Program-made: the position numbers and the translations under genes
Notes under the pieces: model-generated
Databases searched by the model: none
The model's input: the letters and a program-made list of their open reading frames with translations, nothing else
What the model was told of the DNA's origin: nothing
DNA from: Micromonospora yangpuensis
Lineage (GTDB): Bacteria > Actinomycetota > Actinomycetes > Mycobacteriales > Micromonosporaceae
Assembly: GCF_900091615.1 (NCBI RefSeq)
Contig: NZ_FMIA01000002.1
Location: forward strand, 1,364,001 to 1,428,000
DNA length: 64,000 bases
Reading direction: 5' to 3'
Shown here: piece by piece, positions 7,783 to 16,231 of the stretch
Numbering within the stretch: position 1 is the stretch's first letter
Layout: the number at the start of each line of letters is the position of its first letter

Positions 7783-8880
7783 GTGCTGATGCTCTACGCC
7801 GTCATTCCGGCGGGTGGCAGCGGCACGAGGTTGTGGCCGTTGTCCCGCGCCGGCCACCCCAAGTTCCTCCACCCGCTCACCGGCTCGTCGGCCTCCCTGC
7901 TGCAGGAGACGGTGCGCCGGTTGGCTCCACTGAGCACGCCCGAGCGCACGTTGGTGGTGACCGGGGTGGCGCACGCCACGGCGGTCGCCCGGCAGCTGAC
8001 CCAGCTGCCGGAGGAGAACATCCTGGTGGAGCCCTCGCCCCGGGACTCCTGCGCGGCCATCGCGCTGGCCGCCGCGGTGATCGCGACCCGGGACCCGGAG
8101 GCGGTGATGGGGTCCTTCGCCGCCGACCACGTGATCGGCGATCCGCAGCGCTGGGCGCAGACCGTGCGGGAGGCGGTCCACGGCGCCGAGCAGGGGCTGC
8201 TGATGACCGTGGGCATCACCCCGACCCGGCCCGAGACCGGCTACGGCTACCTGCAGACCGGTGACCCGGTGGGCGACGGTCCACTGCGTCCGGTGGCCGA
8301 GTTCAAGGAAAAGCCCGCCGTCGAGGTCGCCGAGGCGTACCTGCGCTCCGGGCACCACCTCTGGAACGCCAGCATGTTCGTCTGGCGGGTCGACGTGTTC
8401 CTGGCCGAGCTGGCCCGCCAGCAGCCCGACCTGTACGCGGGTGTCACCGCGATCGCCGCCGCCTGGGGCACCCCGGCGCAGGACGAGGAGCTGGGCCGGG
8501 TCTGGCCGACCCTGCCGAAGATCTCCGTGGACTACGCGGTGATGGAGGGTGCGGCGGCGGCCGGCCGGGTGGCCACGGTGCCCGGTGACTTCGGCTGGAA
8601 CGACGTGGGTGACTTCCACACCCTCGGTGACGTGCTGCCCACCGACCCGGCCGGCAACGTGGTGCTCGGCACCGACGCCAAGGCGGACGTGCTGCTGCGC
8701 GACAGCAGCGGTCTGGTGGTGGTCTCCCAGTCCGGCAGGCTGGTGAGCGTGCTGGGCATGCGGGACACGATCGTGGTGGACACCGCCGACGCGGTGCTGG
8801 TCTGCGCACGCGAGCGCGCCCAGGACGTCAAGGCGCTCGTCGACGAGCTGAAGCAGCGCGGCGAGGAAGCCCTGATCTGA
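7783..8880 (+). CDS. manC: mannose-1-phosphate guanylyltransferase
   Basis: Makes GDP-mannose from mannose-1-phosphate and GTP. The 365-residue protein opens with AVIPAGGSGTRLWPLSR and a PKFL segment, the nucleotidyltransferase signature; FAADHVIGD, the EFKEKP lysine motif, HHLWNASMFVWR and GDFGWNDVGD are all family marks. There is no C-terminal phosphomannose isomerase domain, so it is the monofunctional form. Either GTG 7783 or ATG 7789 can start it; conserved sequence begins two residues later. Together with manB (33.6 kb) and manA (37.4 kb) in this window it completes the route from fructose-6-phosphate to GDP-mannose. It is convergent with the Nudix gene. Confidence 0.93.
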   Translation: MLMLYAVIPAGGSGTRLWPLSRAGHPKFLHPLTGSSASLLQETVRRLAPLSTPERTLVVTGVAHATAVARQLTQLPEENILVEPSPRDSCAAIALAAAVIATRDPEAVMGSFAADHVIGDPQRWAQTVREAVHGAEQGLLMTVGITPTRPETGYGYLQTGDPVGDGPLRPVAEFKEKPAVEVAEAYLRSGHHLWNASMFVWRVDVFLAELARQQPDLYAGVTAIAAAWGTPAQDEELGRVWPTLPKISVDYAVMEGAAAAGRVATVPGDFGWNDVGDFHTLGDVLPTDPAGNVVLGTDAKADVLLRDSSGLVVVSQSGRLVSVLGMRDTIVVDTADAVLVCARERAQDVKALVDELKQRGEEALI

Positions 8881-8925
8881 GGTTGCCCGGTCGGCCCCGG
8901 TCGGGCCGGCCCGGGACCCGCAGGC

Positions 8926-9528
8926 TCAGCGCGGCCGGTGGAAGGTGGCCCGGGTCAGGGCGGCCAGGGCCGGGGCGACCAGTTGGGCGGTCGCGTTGGC
9001 AAGTGGTCGGGGCAGCCGGTCCGGGGGGAACCAGCCCAACGCCTCGGACTCGGCACTCACCCGCTCCACCGCCCCGGGCGGCGCGAGGACCGCGAAACGC
9101 ACGTCGTAGTGCGCCGAGTCGCCACCACAGCGCACCGGGTGGATGTCCACGTCGATGGGGACGGGATCGACGCGCAGGCCGTCGATCCCGGACTCCTCGG
9201 TGGCCTCCCGCAACGCCGCGCCGGCCAGCGTACGGTCGCCGGGTTCGCAGTGTCCGCCGAGCTGCACCCACCGACGCAGCTTGCCGTGCAGGCAGAGCAG
9301 CACCCGGGAGCCGGTCGGGTCCAGCACCAGCGCGCTGGCGGTGACGTGGCCGACCCGGTGGGCCCGACCCAGCGCCGACGGACCGGCGGTGAGCAGGTCG
9401 AGGGTACGGTCGCGGCCCACGGCGGCGCTCGGGCTGGTCGGCTCCCAGCCGGTCAGCAGCGCCACGGCGTCGGCGTGCAGGTCGAGGTACGCCGACCCGG
9501 CCGGCTCCACCGGCAGTGCCCCGCTCAC
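8926..9528 (-). CDS. Nudix hydrolase
   Basis: A 200-residue Nudix family pyrophosphohydrolase acting on an unidentified nucleoside diphosphate derivative. The Nudix box reads GGHCEPGDRTLAGAALREATEESGI in its region: REATEESG holds the metal-binding glutamates, while the usual GE is GD and the loop is one residue longer, a variant I recall as common in actinobacterial GGHxEPGD-type members. The ATG at 9528 overlaps the fbiB stop by four bases (ATGA), so translation is coupled to fbiB and this is the third gene of the fbiA-fbiB operon. That context suggests, without proving, a role in F420 or nucleotide housekeeping, such as removing damaged intermediates. Confidence 0.88.
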   Translation of the reverse strand: MSGALPVEPAGSAYLDLHADAVALLTGWEPTSPSAAVGRDRTLDLLTAGPSALGRAHRVGHVTASALVLDPTGSRVLLCLHGKLRRWVQLGGHCEPGDRTLAGAALREATEESGIDGLRVDPVPIDVDIHPVRCGGDSAHYDVRFAVLAPPGAVERVSAESEALGWFPPDRLPRPLANATAQLVAPALAALTRATFHRPR

Positions 9529-10619
9529 AGGGCGAGGGCGGCGCTGGCGGTGCTGCCCGCGGGCGGGGGCAGCAGCACGGACGACACCTGCTCGGCCGCC
9601 AGCGCGGTCCGTAGCCGCTGCAGGTCGGCACCGAACCGGATCAGGTCGGCCGGTTCCACCGGGGTGGGCGGCGAGCCCAGCACCAGGGTGGCCGCCCCGG
9701 CCGGCCAGCCGGGCACGGCGGCGACCAGCTCGGCGCGTACCTGGTCGTCGGTGACCAGGGTGAAGGTCGTGCCGGGGGCGACCGAGTCGGCGACCACGGC
9801 GATCGCGCGTCGGACCGCGGCCGGGTCGACAGGTGCCGCCTCGTGGCGGTCGGGCAGGGTGGCCGCCTGGCGCAGGCCGGCCGCCTTCGCCTCGGCGGTG
9901 CCCAGCGAGAACAGGTCGAGCGCGGCGTCGCGGATCAGCGTCGACGCACCGGCGTCGGGGTCGGCGTCGGTACGGGTCGCGTTGAGGTAACCCCGGACCA
10001 CCGCGACCGGCACCTGGTCACACTTGCCCTTGACCAGTTCGGCCGCGCCGGCCAACTCGTCCACCACCGCCATCTGGGTCAGGCTCAGCTCGTTGCCGTA
10101 CGGGTCGACCTCCCCCCGGTGGTCGCGCAGCGCCGCCATCCCGGCCACCCCGAGCGCCACGTCGGTCAGCCCGTTGCGCCAGGGCCGGCCCATCGTGTCG
10201 CTGACGATCACCGCGACGTCGAGGTCGTACCGCTGGCGCAGGGCGGCGCGCAACGCCCGAGCCGAGGCGTCCGGGTCCACCGGCAGCAGCACCAGCCGGG
10301 TCTTGGCCACGTTCGAGGCGTCGATCCCGGCGGCGGCCAGCACGAAACCGTGGTGGGTCTGCACGATCCGGGTCGCCCCCCGGGTCGCCACCACCCGGGC
10401 GGTCTCGGCGGCCAGCACCTCGTCGCGGGCGGCGATCCGCTCCGGGCCGTCGGCCGGCACGTCGACCAACCGCCCCTCCGCCTTCGACACGATCTTGCTG
10501 GTCACCACCAGCACGTCGCCGTCGCGTAGCCAGGGCGCGGCGTTGCCGATCATCGTCGCCAGGTCGTCGCCCTCGGTCACGTCGCCGATGCCCAGCACCG
10601 GCAGGATCTCCAGTCTCAC
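9525..10619 (-). CDS. fbiB: coenzyme F420:L-glutamate ligase with shortened C-terminal domain
   Basis: Adds gamma-linked L-glutamates to F420-0. Residues 1 to ~245 form the CofE-type ligase domain (start VRLEILPVLGIGDVTEGDDL; DVLVVTSKIVSKAEGRLVD; IVSDTMGRPWRNGLTDVALG). Mycobacterial FbiB is ~448 residues with a C-terminal FMN nitroreductase-type domain that reduces dehydro-F420-0 (known). Here only ~119 residues follow the ligase domain and the middle of that fold appears missing. The GTG at 10619 overlaps the fbiA stop (GTGA), and the stop overlaps the Nudix ATG, giving three tightly coupled genes. The FbiD/CofC guanylyltransferase is not in the window. Confidence 0.9.
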   Translation of the reverse strand: MRLEILPVLGIGDVTEGDDLATMIGNAAPWLRDGDVLVVTSKIVSKAEGRLVDVPADGPERIAARDEVLAAETARVVATRGATRIVQTHHGFVLAAAGIDASNVAKTRLVLLPVDPDASARALRAALRQRYDLDVAVIVSDTMGRPWRNGLTDVALGVAGMAALRDHRGEVDPYGNELSLTQMAVVDELAGAAELVKGKCDQVPVAVVRGYLNATRTDADPDAGASTLIRDAALDLFSLGTAEAKAAGLRQAATLPDRHEAAPVDPAAVRRAIAVVADSVAPGTTFTLVTDDQVRAELVAAVPGWPAGAATLVLGSPPTPVEPADLIRFGADLQRLRTALAAEQVSSVLLPPPAGSTASAALAL

Positions 10620-11590
10620 GCCAACTCCAATGCGGCCCGTACCATCTGCGCGGTCGCCTCCTCGTCGGTCATCCGCAGCGGGGCGGCCCGGACCGTCACC
10701 CCCGGCACCACCGTGCCGGCGTCCTCCTCGGCGACCAGCCAGCCGTCCAGCAGACCACCGGAGCCCCGCCCGCCGTAGAGCCGGCCCACCCCGGCGGCGC
10801 TGCACTCGACCCCGAGCACCGCCAGGCACCGGTCGGCCATGCCGCGTACCGGCGCGCCGCCGATGATCGGTGAGACGCCGACGACCGGGGCCGGCCCGTC
10901 GGCGACCGCCTCGCGCAGCCCCGGCACGGCCAGCACCGGGGCGATGCTCACCACCGGGTTGCTCGGCGCGATCAGCACCGCGTCGGCGGAACCGAGCGCC
11001 TCCAGCACGCCGGGTGCCGGCTTCGCGGTGTCGGCACCGACGAAGACGAAACGGTGCGTGTCGATCATGGCGCGGTGCCGCACCCACCACTCCTGGAAGT
11101 GGATGGCCCGCTGGCCCGTCCCGCTCCCGTCGGCGCCGTCGCCGCTGACCACCGCGTGGGTCTCCAGCCGGTCGTCGGTCGCCGGCAGCAGCCGTACGCC
11201 CGGCTGCCAGCGACCGGCCAGCGCCTCGGTCACCGCGTGCAGGGGGTACCCGGCGTTGAGCATCGTGGTGCGGACCAGGTGGGTGGCGACATCCCGGTCA
11301 CCGAGGCCGAACCAGGTCGGTTGTGCGCCATAGGCGGCCAGCTCGGCCGAGACCGTCCAGGTCTCGTCGACCCGGCCCCAGCCCCGCTCCGGATCGGCGC
11401 TCCCACCGAGGGTGTACAGGACGCTGTCCAGGTCGGGACAGATCTTCAGCCCGTGCAGGAACAGGTCGTCGCCGACGTTGACCACGGCGGTCACCTCGGC
11501 ACCGACCTCCCGGGCGTACGCCCGGACGCCGAGCAGGAAGCGGGCCCCACCGATGCCACCCGCCAGAACCACGATGTGCATGAGGTCCAT
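10616..11590 (-). CDS. fbiA: phosphoenolpyruvate/2-phospho-L-lactate transferase (F420 biosynthesis)
   Basis: Joins the GDP-activated three-carbon unit to Fo, giving F420-0 or its dehydro form. The 324-residue protein opens with IVVLAGGIGGARFLLGV, the CofD nucleotide-binding loop, followed by VNVGDD and CPDLDSVLYTLGG; later APSNPVVSIAPVL and SPIIGGAPVRGMAD complete the family pattern. Start is ATG 11590 or ATG 11581, and both precede the conserved loop directly. It heads the fbiA-fbiB-Nudix operon and is divergent from the repeat-rich membrane-protein gene; an AGACTAGGCT stretch at 11630-11639 could supply back-to-back -10 elements. In M. tuberculosis fbiAB also adjoin whiB2 (recalled), as approximately here. 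Confidence 0.93.
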   Translation of the reverse strand: MDLMHIVVLAGGIGGARFLLGVRAYAREVGAEVTAVVNVGDDLFLHGLKICPDLDSVLYTLGGSADPERGWGRVDETWTVSAELAAYGAQPTWFGLGDRDVATHLVRTTMLNAGYPLHAVTEALAGRWQPGVRLLPATDDRLETHAVVSGDGADGSGTGQRAIHFQEWWVRHRAMIDTHRFVFVGADTAKPAPGVLEALGSADAVLIAPSNPVVSIAPVLAVPGLREAVADGPAPVVGVSPIIGGAPVRGMADRCLAVLGVECSAAGVGRLYGGRGSGGLLDGWLVAEEDAGTVVPGVTVRAAPLRMTDEEATAQMVRAALELA

Positions 11591-11685
11591 CCTCGCGCAC
11601 CGACGTCCCCGGCCCGCGCTCGCGTGGGGAGACTAGGCTCACGTCCGCAACCATTCGTCCATCCACGCCCTTCTAGGGGGAGCCC

Positions 11686-13029
11686 GTGACCAGCCCCGCC
11701 GGGTCCGCGTCGCCCGACGCGCCACAGGCCAGCCAGCTGACCAAGCCGTTACGCGAACTCGGCGCGTTCGTGCTCCTCGGCGCGAACGCGGTTCTGCTCT
11801 TCGTCGGACTGATCCGCCTGCTGGCCCCGACCGGATACGGCGACTTCACCGCTCGGGCCGGCCAGAACTACTTCACCTTCGTGGGCCTTGAGGCCGCCGT
11901 GCTGCCGGTGCTCGCGGTGCTGCTGGCCACCCACGTCCAGCCGGTCCTGCCGAAGGCGAAGTTGATCGTCCAGGTGGCCCTGGCCCAGTACGGGTTCAGC
12001 GTGCTGCTCGGCGGACTGACCTTCCTGATCTGGACCGTCGGCCGGCTGGCCGCCGCCGAGGTCCTGGACGCCCTGCTCGGCATGCTCACCCGGACGGCCT
12101 GGCTGGCGCTGCTCGCGTTCGGCGCGTTCGTGGTCTACCGGGTCTGGCGCAACCTCTACCACGTGCCGAAGCCGCAGGCCGAGCCCGGCGTCTACGGTCA
12201 GCCCCAGCCCGGGTGGGGGCAGTACCCGGGCGCGCCCGGTCAGCCCGGCACCGGCCAGCCGGGTGGTTACCCGCCCGCCGGCCAGTACGGCTACCCGCCC
12301 AATCCCGCCTCGGCCCCGCCGTTCGGCGCACCGTCCGCTCCCTCCTTCGGCGGGCAGCCGGCCCAGCCGCAGTCCGCACCGCCGTTCGGCGGGCAGCCCG
12401 GTGCTCCGCAGTCCGCACCGCCGTTCGGTGGCCAGCCGCAGTCCGCACCGCCGTTCGGTGGACAGCCGGGTCAGCCGCAGTCCGCACCGTCGTTCGGTGG
12501 GCAGCCGTCGGCTGGTTGGCCGACCACGTCGTCCGCGCCCGCGCCGCCGGTGCCGGCCCCGCCCTTCGGGCAGCCGCCCTCGGCGGACCCGACCCAGGCC
12601 ATCCCCCGGCAGCCGCACCACCCGACCGAGACCGGCGGGCAGCCGCCGGCGGAGGCCACCGAGCAGTTCCGGGCCGCGCCCGCCGAGGCCACCGAGCAGT
12701 TCCGTACCGGTTCGGCGGACGCGACCGAGCGGATCGCTCAGGAGAAGACGGCGGCGACCGAGGCGATCGGCACCGGTTCGGCGGATGCGACCGATCGGTT
12801 GGGTACCGGTTCGACGGATGCCACCGAGCGGATCGCTCAGGAGAAGACGGCGGCGACCGAGGCGATCGGCACCGGTTCGGCGGATGCGACCGATCGGTTG
12901 GGTACCGGCTCGGCGGATGCCACCGAGCGGATCGGGCAGGAGTCGGCGGAGCCGACCGAGGCGATCGGCCGGACCGACAGCGACAGCGACCGTACCCAGC
13001 CCTTCACCGCTCGGCCCGACTCCCGCTGA
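11686..13029 (+). CDS. membrane protein with Pro/Gly-rich and 33-residue coding repeats
   Basis: The family is not recognised. Residues ~25-155 contain four hydrophobic helices. The rest is a low-complexity tail: repeats of QSAPPFGGQP (residues ~205-285), then a more acidic stretch built of a 33-residue unit (ATERIAQEKTAATEAIG joined to SADATDRLGTG) present twice with a partial third copy. The tail lacks any catalytic motif and is probably a flexible cytoplasmic domain or interaction platform. GTG at 11686 is preceded by AGGGGGAG. The gene is followed by a long GC-rich hairpin. The near-identical DNA repeats suggest recent expansion and likely length variation between strains. Confidence 0.8.
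   Translation: MTSPAGSASPDAPQASQLTKPLRELGAFVLLGANAVLLFVGLIRLLAPTGYGDFTARAGQNYFTFVGLEAAVLPVLAVLLATHVQPVLPKAKLIVQVALAQYGFSVLLGGLTFLIWTVGRLAAAEVLDALLGMLTRTAWLALLAFGAFVVYRVWRNLYHVPKPQAEPGVYGQPQPGWGQYPGAPGQPGTGQPGGYPPAGQYGYPPNPASAPPFGAPSAPSFGGQPAQPQSAPPFGGQPGAPQSAPPFGGQPQSAPPFGGQPGQPQSAPSFGGQPSAGWPTTSSAPAPPVPAPPFGQPPSADPTQAIPRQPHHPTETGGQPPAEATEQFRAAPAEATEQFRTGSADATERIAQEKTAATEAIGTGSADATDRLGTGSTDATERIAQEKTAATEAIGTGSADATDRLGTGSADATERIGQESAEPTEAIGRTDSDSDRTQPFTARPDSR
12704..12950 (+). repeat. 99-bp in-frame tandem repeat within the membrane-protein gene
   Basis: Copies begin at 12704, 12803 and 12902, so the period is exactly 99 bp (33 codons). The first two copies are nearly identical and the third is partial. 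The frame is preserved. Confidence 0.9.
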
Positions 13030-13037
13030 CCGTCCGA

Positions 13038-13105
13038 CCGGCCCCGGCCGGGACATCCACCGCAGGCCCAGCGGGCCGACGCCGGATGTCCCCGGCCGGG
13101 GCCGG
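13038..13105 (+). terminator. long GC-rich terminator hairpin
   Basis: The 21-nt arm at 13038-13058 pairs with 13084-13105 with a single bulged C, leaving a 25-nt loop. It lies just after the stop of the repeat-rich membrane-protein gene. Confidence 0.6.
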
Positions 13106-13165
13106 CGTCCCGGTGGGCACGGATCGGGGGGTGGGCGGGGCCGACAGGACCGGTCGGGCTGGGCA

Positions 13166-13171
13166 TAGGCT
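13166..13171 (+). promoter_or_regulatory. possible -10 element giving a near-leaderless fbiC transcript
   Basis: TAGGCT ends 6 nt before the fbiC ATG, so transcription would start at or next to the start codon. CCGACA at 13141 is a weak -35 candidate with 19-nt spacing. Confidence 0.4.
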
Positions 13172-13177
13172 GGGCCG

Positions 13178-15712
13178 ATGGTTGATCGCACCGAGCCCGG
13201 TCCGACGGTGCAGAGCATTCGTCGGGCCCTGCACCGGGCCGCGACCGGGCGGACGCTCGACGTGGCCGAGGCGACCGCACTGCTGGCCGCCCGGGACACC
13301 GAGCTGACCGAGCTGCTCCGGCTCGCCGCCGGGATCCGGGACGCCGGGCTGCGCGAGGCGGGGCGACCCGGCGTGGTCACGTACTCGAAGAAGGTCTTCA
13401 TCCCGCTGACCCGGCTCTGCCGGGACCGCTGCCACTACTGCACCTTCGCCACCGTGCCGCACCGGTTGCCGGCGCCCTTCCTGGACCGCGACGAGGTGCT
13501 GGCCATTGCCCGCGCCGGGGCCGACCAGGGCTGCAAGGAGGCGCTGTTCACCCTCGGTGACCGGCCGGAGGAGCGTTGGCCGGCGGCCCGGAGCTGGCTG
13601 GACGAGCGCGGCTACGACTCCACCCTCGACTACCTGCGGGCCTGCGCGGTGGCGGTGCTGGAGGAGACCGGGCTGTTGCCGCACCTCAATCCCGGCGTGC
13701 TCTCCTGGTCCGAGCTGCAACGGCTCAAGCCGGTGGCGCCGAGCATGGGGATGATGTTGGAGACCACCGCCACCCGGCTGTGGTCCACCCCGGGTGGCCC
13801 GCACTTCGGCTCGCCGGACAAGGAGCCGGCGGTCCGGCTGCGGGTCCTCGACGACGCCGGCCGGGTCAACGTGCCGTTCACCACCGGCATCCTGATCGGC
13901 ATCGGCGAGACGGCCGCCGAGCGGGTCGACGCGATCTTCGCGATCCGCCGGGCGCAGCGCGGGTACGGCCACCTCCAGGAGGTGATCGTGCAGAACTTCC
14001 GGGCCAAGCCGGACACCGCGATGCGGGGCATGCCCGACGCCGAACTGCACGACCTGGCCGCCACCGTGGCGGTGGCCCGGGTGCTGCTCGGCCCGAAGGC
14101 CCGCATCCAGGCCCCGCCGAACCTCATCGCCGGCGAGTACGACCTGCTGCTCAATGCCGGGATCGACGACTGGGGCGGGGTGTCCCCGCTGACCCCGGAC
14201 CACGTCAACCCGGAGCGGCCCTGGCCGCAGCTCGACGAGCTGGCCCGGCACACCGCCCGGGCCGGCTTCACCCTGCGCGAGCGGCTGACCATCTACCCGG
14301 AGTACGTCCGCGCCGGTGACCCGTGGCTCGATCCACGGCTGCTGCCGCACGTGCGTGCGTTGGCCGATCCGGAGACCGGGCTGGCCGTCGAGGCGGCGCG
14401 GCCGGTGGGCCGGCCGTGGCAGGAGCCGGACGAGACCTACGGCGGGCGGACCGACCTGCATGCCACCATCGACACCACCGGCCGCAGCGAGGACCGGCGC
14501 GGCGACTTCGACCACGTCTACGGCGACTGGTCCGAGGTCGCCGAGCGGGTCACCCCGGCCGGCCCGGTGGTCCCGGCGGCCCGGGAGCAGGGGGGTGGGG
14601 TGGGGGATCCGGCGTTGCGTACCGGGCTGCGGCTGGCCGCCGACGACCCGGCGGCGCTGCTGGAACCCCGGCACACCGACGCGGCGCTGGCGCTCTTCGC
14701 CGCCGACGGGCCGGCGTTGGACGAGCTCTGCCGGCTCGCCGACGACGCCCGGCGGGACGCCGTCGGCGACGACGTCACCTACGTGGTCAACCGCAATATC
14801 AACTTCAGCAACGTCTGTTACGTCGGTTGCCGGTTCTGCGCCTTCGCCCAGCGGGAGCGCGACGCCGACGCGTACCGGCTCTCCGTCGACCAGGTCGCCG
14901 ACCGGGCCGAGCAGGCGCGGGCGGCCGGTGCGACCGAGGTCTGCCTGCAGGGCGGGATCGATCCGAAGCTGCCGGTGACCATCTACGCCGACCTGGTCCG
15001 GGCGATCAAGGCGCGGGTGCCCGACATGCACGTGCACGCGTTCTCCCCGATGGAGATCGTCACCGCGGCGGCCAAGGCCGGCGTGCCGATCCGGCAGTGG
15101 CTGACCCAGTTGCGCGAGGCCGGGTTGGACACCATCCCCGGCACCGCCGCCGAGATCCTCGACGACGAGGTCCGCTGGGTGCTGACCAAGGGCAAACTGC
15201 CCGCCGCCGCCTGGGTCGACGTGGTCGCCACGGCCCACGAGCTGGGCATCCGGTCCAGCTCCACGATGATGTACGGGCACGTCGACCATCCCGGTCAGTG
15301 GTTGGCGCACTTCCGGGTCCTGGCCGGGGTGCAGGACCGTACCGGCGGTTTCACCGAGTTCGTGGCCTTGCCGTTCGTGCACACCAACGCGCCGATCTAC
15401 CTCGCCGGCATCGCCCGGCCGGGGCCGACCTGGCGGGAGAACCGGGTGGTGCACGCGATGGCCCGGCTGCTGCTGCACGGCCGGATCGACAACATCCAGT
15501 GTTCCTGGGTCAAGTTGGGCGACGCCGGGACGGCGGCGCTGCTGCGGGGCGGCTGCAACGATCTGGGCGGCACCCTGATGGAGGAGACGATCTCCCGGAT
15601 GGCCGGTTCCGGCAACGGTTCGGCGCGTACCGAGCAGGAGTTGGTCGCCATCGCGCAGGCCGCCGGACGGCCGGCGCGCAGGCGTACGACCGCGTACCGT
15701 CACGCGCGCTAG
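13178..15712 (+). CDS. fbiC: FO synthase (CofG-CofH fusion)
   Basis: Bifunctional radical-SAM enzyme of 844 residues that makes the deazaflavin Fo from tyrosine and a ribityl-aminouracil intermediate. Two complete radical-SAM modules are visible, each with a CX3CX2C cluster motif: [11 protein letters not shown] near residue 83 (CofG half) and [11 protein letters not shown] near residue 547 (CofH half). Both halves look full-length, with no frameshift. ATG 13178 is preceded by a TAnnnT element 6 nt upstream and no obvious Shine-Dalgarno sequence, suggesting a leaderless message. Having fbiC within 2 kb of fbiAB is tighter than in mycobacteria, where it lies elsewhere (known). Confidence 0.96.
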   Translation: MVDRTEPGPTVQSIRRALHRAATGRTLDVAEATALLAARDTELTELLRLAAGIRDAGLREAGRPGVVTYSKKVFIPLTRLCRDRCHYCTFATVPHRLPAPFLDRDEVLAIARAGADQGCKEALFTLGDRPEERWPAARSWLDERGYDSTLDYLRACAVAVLEETGLLPHLNPGVLSWSELQRLKPVAPSMGMMLETTATRLWSTPGGPHFGSPDKEPAVRLRVLDDAGRVNVPFTTGILIGIGETAAERVDAIFAIRRAQRGYGHLQEVIVQNFRAKPDTAMRGMPDAELHDLAATVAVARVLLGPKARIQAPPNLIAGEYDLLLNAGIDDWGGVSPLTPDHVNPERPWPQLDELARHTARAGFTLRERLTIYPEYVRAGDPWLDPRLLPHVRALADPETGLAVEAARPVGRPWQEPDETYGGRTDLHATIDTTGRSEDRRGDFDHVYGDWSEVAERVTPAGPVVPAAREQGGGVGDPALRTGLRLAADDPAALLEPRHTDAALALFAADGPALDELCRLADDARRDAVGDDVTYVVNRNINFSNVCYVGCRFCAFAQRERDADAYRLSVDQVADRAEQARAAGATEVCLQGGIDPKLPVTIYADLVRAIKARVPDMHVHAFSPMEIVTAAAKAGVPIRQWLTQLREAGLDTIPGTAAEILDDEVRWVLTKGKLPAAAWVDVVATAHELGIRSSSTMMYGHVDHPGQWLAHFRVLAGVQDRTGGFTEFVALPFVHTNAPIYLAGIARPGPTWRENRVVHAMARLLLHGRIDNIQCSWVKLGDAGTAALLRGGCNDLGGTLMEETISRMAGSGNGSARTEQELVAIAQAAGRPARRRTTAYRHAR

Positions 15713-15729
15713 GAACATCGAACCTTTTC

Positions 15730-15764
15730 CCGCCGCCGGCCGTACGACTGGATGCCGGCGGCGG
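15730..15764 (+). terminator. fbiC terminator hairpin
   Basis: CCGCCGCCGGC (15730-15740) and GCCGGCGGCGG (15754-15764) make a perfect 11-bp stem with a 13-nt loop 18 bp after the fbiC stop. Confidence 0.6.
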
Positions 15765-15877
15765 TCGAGGCGAGGACCGCCGCCGGGTGTCCACGAAGGA
15801 CCCGCCGCACCCGCGGCATTGGGATCCCTTCGCCCGTTGGCGCGGGTGTCGCGTGTCGCCCGCCGGAAAGGGTGCTC

Positions 15878-16156
15878 ATGAGAAGTGACCAGTCGAAGTG
15901 GCGTCTGCCCAGACTGACCCGCCGTCAGACGTTGACCGCAGCGGCGAGCGCGACCCTCGGGGCGGCGGCGCTGGCGGTGCCCGGCCTGTCGGCCGCCACC
16001 CAGAACGACGCCGTCGAGGCGTCGGGTGAGCCGATCATCGTGCATCTGCGCGACGCCGAGAAGGGCACGATGGACATCTTCGTCGGCACGTCCAAGGTCG
16101 AGGTGCGGGACCGGGGCCTGGCCGACCGGCTGCGCCGCGCCGCCGCCCGTCGCTGA
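15878..16156 (+). CDS. small secreted protein with Tat-type leader, partner of DUF4331 gene
   Basis: The function is unknown. The 92-residue product begins with a twin-arginine leader (LTRRQTLTAAASATLG followed by a hydrophobic stretch and a likely cleavage after GLSA), leaving a mature peptide of ~55 residues that contains EPIIVHLRDAEKGTMDIFVG, a short strand-rich segment, and a basic tail. ATG 15878 is chosen because the Tat leader begins right after it; upstream in-frame sequence is not leader-like. It is followed 75 bp later by the DUF4331 gene and then a third small gene, all on one strand between two hairpins, so it is probably the first gene of a three-gene unit. Confidence 0.72.
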   Translation: MRSDQSKWRLPRLTRRQTLTAAASATLGAAALAVPGLSAATQNDAVEASGEPIIVHLRDAEKGTMDIFVGTSKVEVRDRGLADRLRRAAARR

Positions 16157-16231
16157 CCCTCAGGTACGGCCACCGCTGGTGGCCCCCCGCCGCTTCCGAT
16201 CCGTTCGACGCCCAGTGAGGTTGGTCCACCC

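Noticed and set aside
13004..16045. ~1000-codon open frame on the minus strand opposite fbiC
   Set aside because: It lies antisense to a clear bifunctional radical-SAM enzyme and has low-complexity Arg/Gly/His/Val composition typical of unread frames in very GC-rich DNA.
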